Positions 61,702 to 64,000 of a stretch of 64,000 bases of DNA are shown here, one piece after another. The stretch's first letter is position 1, and every line of letters begins with the position of its first letter. A program made the position numbers and the translations under genes. Location: assembly GCF_022662495.1 (NCBI RefSeq), contig NZ_JAKPBU010000001.1, positions 1,736,001 through 1,800,000 on the forward strand. The letters run 5' to 3'. This DNA comes from Lysobacter sp. M2-1 (GTDB lineage Bacteria; Pseudomonadota; Gammaproteobacteria; Xanthomonadales; Xanthomonadaceae). The notes under the pieces were generated by a model that worked only from the letters and a program-made list of their open reading frames with translations, ran no database searches and was not told the origin of the DNA.

Positions 61702-61955
61702 GCTGGGACGGTTTCATTCTGGATGAGTTCCGGCGCGAAGTGATGGCGGAACTGGGCCTGCACCCCTATGCGCTGGCGCCCGCACGAGGGACAGCTGCTT
61801 CCGTCTCTCCGGCCCTGCTCGAAGCGCTCGCGCGCGCGGCCGGGAGCACTGTCGACGCCGTCGCCGCGTTGCCAGGGCTGGACGCGCTGCCCGCCAGCGC
61901 GGCCAAGCGTGCGCTTTGGCCGCGGCTGCGGCGGATGCGCACGGCAACGCGATGA
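61698..61955 (+). CDS. small unknown protein before rimI
   Basis: The 85-residue protein (starts MSWDGFILDEFRREVMAELG) is coupled to pssA and rimI by four-base and three-base overlaps. In E. coli the gene directly before rimI is holD, the psi subunit of DNA polymerase III. The segment AELGLHPYALAPAR has a faint likeness to the psi segment around LGITQWSLR, but the match is too short to assign. No membrane helix or signal peptide is seen. Confidence 0.6.
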   Translation: MSWDGFILDEFRREVMAELGLHPYALAPARGTAASVSPALLEALARAAGSTVDAVAALPGLDALPASAAKRALWPRLRRMRTATR

Positions 61956-62437
61956 GCGCGGTGGCGGCAAACGAACGCCAGCAGCCCGCGCGGCTGCGGG
62001 TGATGCGCGAGGACGACCTCGACGCGGTCATGGCGATCGAACTGCGTGCCTATCCCTTCCCATGGTCGCGCGGCATCTTCCGCGATTGCCTGCGCGCCGG
62101 GTATCCGTCCTGGGTGCTCGAGGACGACGAGGACATCATCGGCTATGGGGTGTTGAGCGTGGCCGCGGACGAGGCGCACATCCTCAACCTGTGCACCGCA
62201 CCGCACCGGCAGGGCCATGGTCATGGCCGCCGGCTGCTGCGCGCCCTGTTGCAGCAGGCACGGAGCCGCGGCGCGCAGCGATTGTTCCTGGAAGTCCGGC
62301 CTTCGAATCCGCAGGCGGTGGCGCTGTATATGGGCGAGGGCTTCAGCGAGATCGGCCGCCGTCCGCGTTACTACCCCGCGCACCACGGGCGCGAAGACGC
62401 GATCGTGATGGCGATGGAATTGCCGCCGCACCCATAG
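61952..62437 (+). CDS. rimI: ribosomal protein S18 alanine N-acetyltransferase
   Basis: The 161-residue GNAT enzyme has the RimI start RVMREDDLDAVMAIELRAYPFPWS, the acetyl-CoA loop HRQGHGHGRRLLRALL and the end SNPQAVALYMGEGFSEIGRRPRYYP. It acetylates the N terminus of S18. ATG 61952 overlaps the upstream stop. Confidence 0.93.
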   Translation: MSAVAANERQQPARLRVMREDDLDAVMAIELRAYPFPWSRGIFRDCLRAGYPSWVLEDDEDIIGYGVLSVAADEAHILNLCTAPHRQGHGHGRRLLRALLQQARSRGAQRLFLEVRPSNPQAVALYMGEGFSEIGRRPRYYPAHHGREDAIVMAMELPPHP

Positions 62438-62482
62438 GCGCGGCGTCCGCGCGACGGACAGGATGGGTCGTGCGGCGGAACC

Positions 62483-64000
<1,518 letters not shown>

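Overview
The window comes from a high-GC gammaproteobacterium of the Xanthomonadaceae (Lysobacter/Luteimonas/Xanthomonas type). The evidence is a Clp-type CRP homologue, the gene order clp / speD / coq7 / rplM-rpsI / tRNA-Gln, an H-NS protein of the Xanthomonas kind, and above all a surface-polysaccharide locus placed between a cystathionine gamma-lyase/synthase (metB-like) gene and etfA. These are the classical borders of the variable LPS locus of Xanthomonas. Species and genus cannot be fixed from the sequence alone.

Layout. (1) 1-11770, housekeeping: clp (cut by the window edge), speD, coq7, rplM-rpsI, tRNA-Gln(CTG), a 2OG-Fe dioxygenase, a fumarylacetoacetase-type hydrolase with maleylacetoacetate isomerase, pilU, a coiled-coil lipoprotein, a structured intergenic region that may encode a small RNA, a DUF465 protein, and cbs plus the metB-like gene (transsulfuration). 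(2) 11802-40245, a polysaccharide island with visibly lower GC and many stop/start overlaps. It carries Wzm/Wzt-type ABC export genes, a methyltransferase/P-loop fusion, two sulfotransferase-like proteins, cysD and cysNC (PAPS synthesis), several glycosyltransferases, a WecE-type aminotransferase with an acyltransferase, two SMR-type half-transporters, membrane GT-C-like proteins and further methyltransferases. (3) 40272-51927, etfA/etfB, scoA/scoB, two related secreted metalloproteases with FG-GAP repeats, two small exported proteins, and the ETF:ubiquinone oxidoreductase gene. (4) 52067-64000, alkB, a four-gene Mla/MCE lipid-transport operon, a ThrE-type exporter, H-NS, proS, two DUF4124 proteins, pssA, a small unknown gene, rimI, and valS (cut by the edge).

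How the island may work (inference). Glycosyltransferases build a chain in the cytoplasm. The methyltransferase/P-loop protein next to wzt could cap the chain, in the way WbdD-type terminators do; it shares its C-terminal domain with the ATPase that would recognise the cap. CysD/CysNC would supply PAPS to the two sulfotransferase-like proteins, giving a sulfated glycan. An ArnC-like glycosyltransferase, a pair of ArnE/F-like SMR proteins and a GT-C enzyme look like a periplasmic sugar-decoration branch, for which WecE and the acyltransferase could make an acylated 4-amino-4,6-dideoxyhexose.

The most unusual points are the putative capping fusion with a domain shared with Wzt, the sulfation set inside an LPS locus, the coiled-coil sulfotransferase, a 45-base relic of the ETF-QO gene beside the second protease that points to an old tandem duplication, and a candidate small RNA at about 8421-8627.
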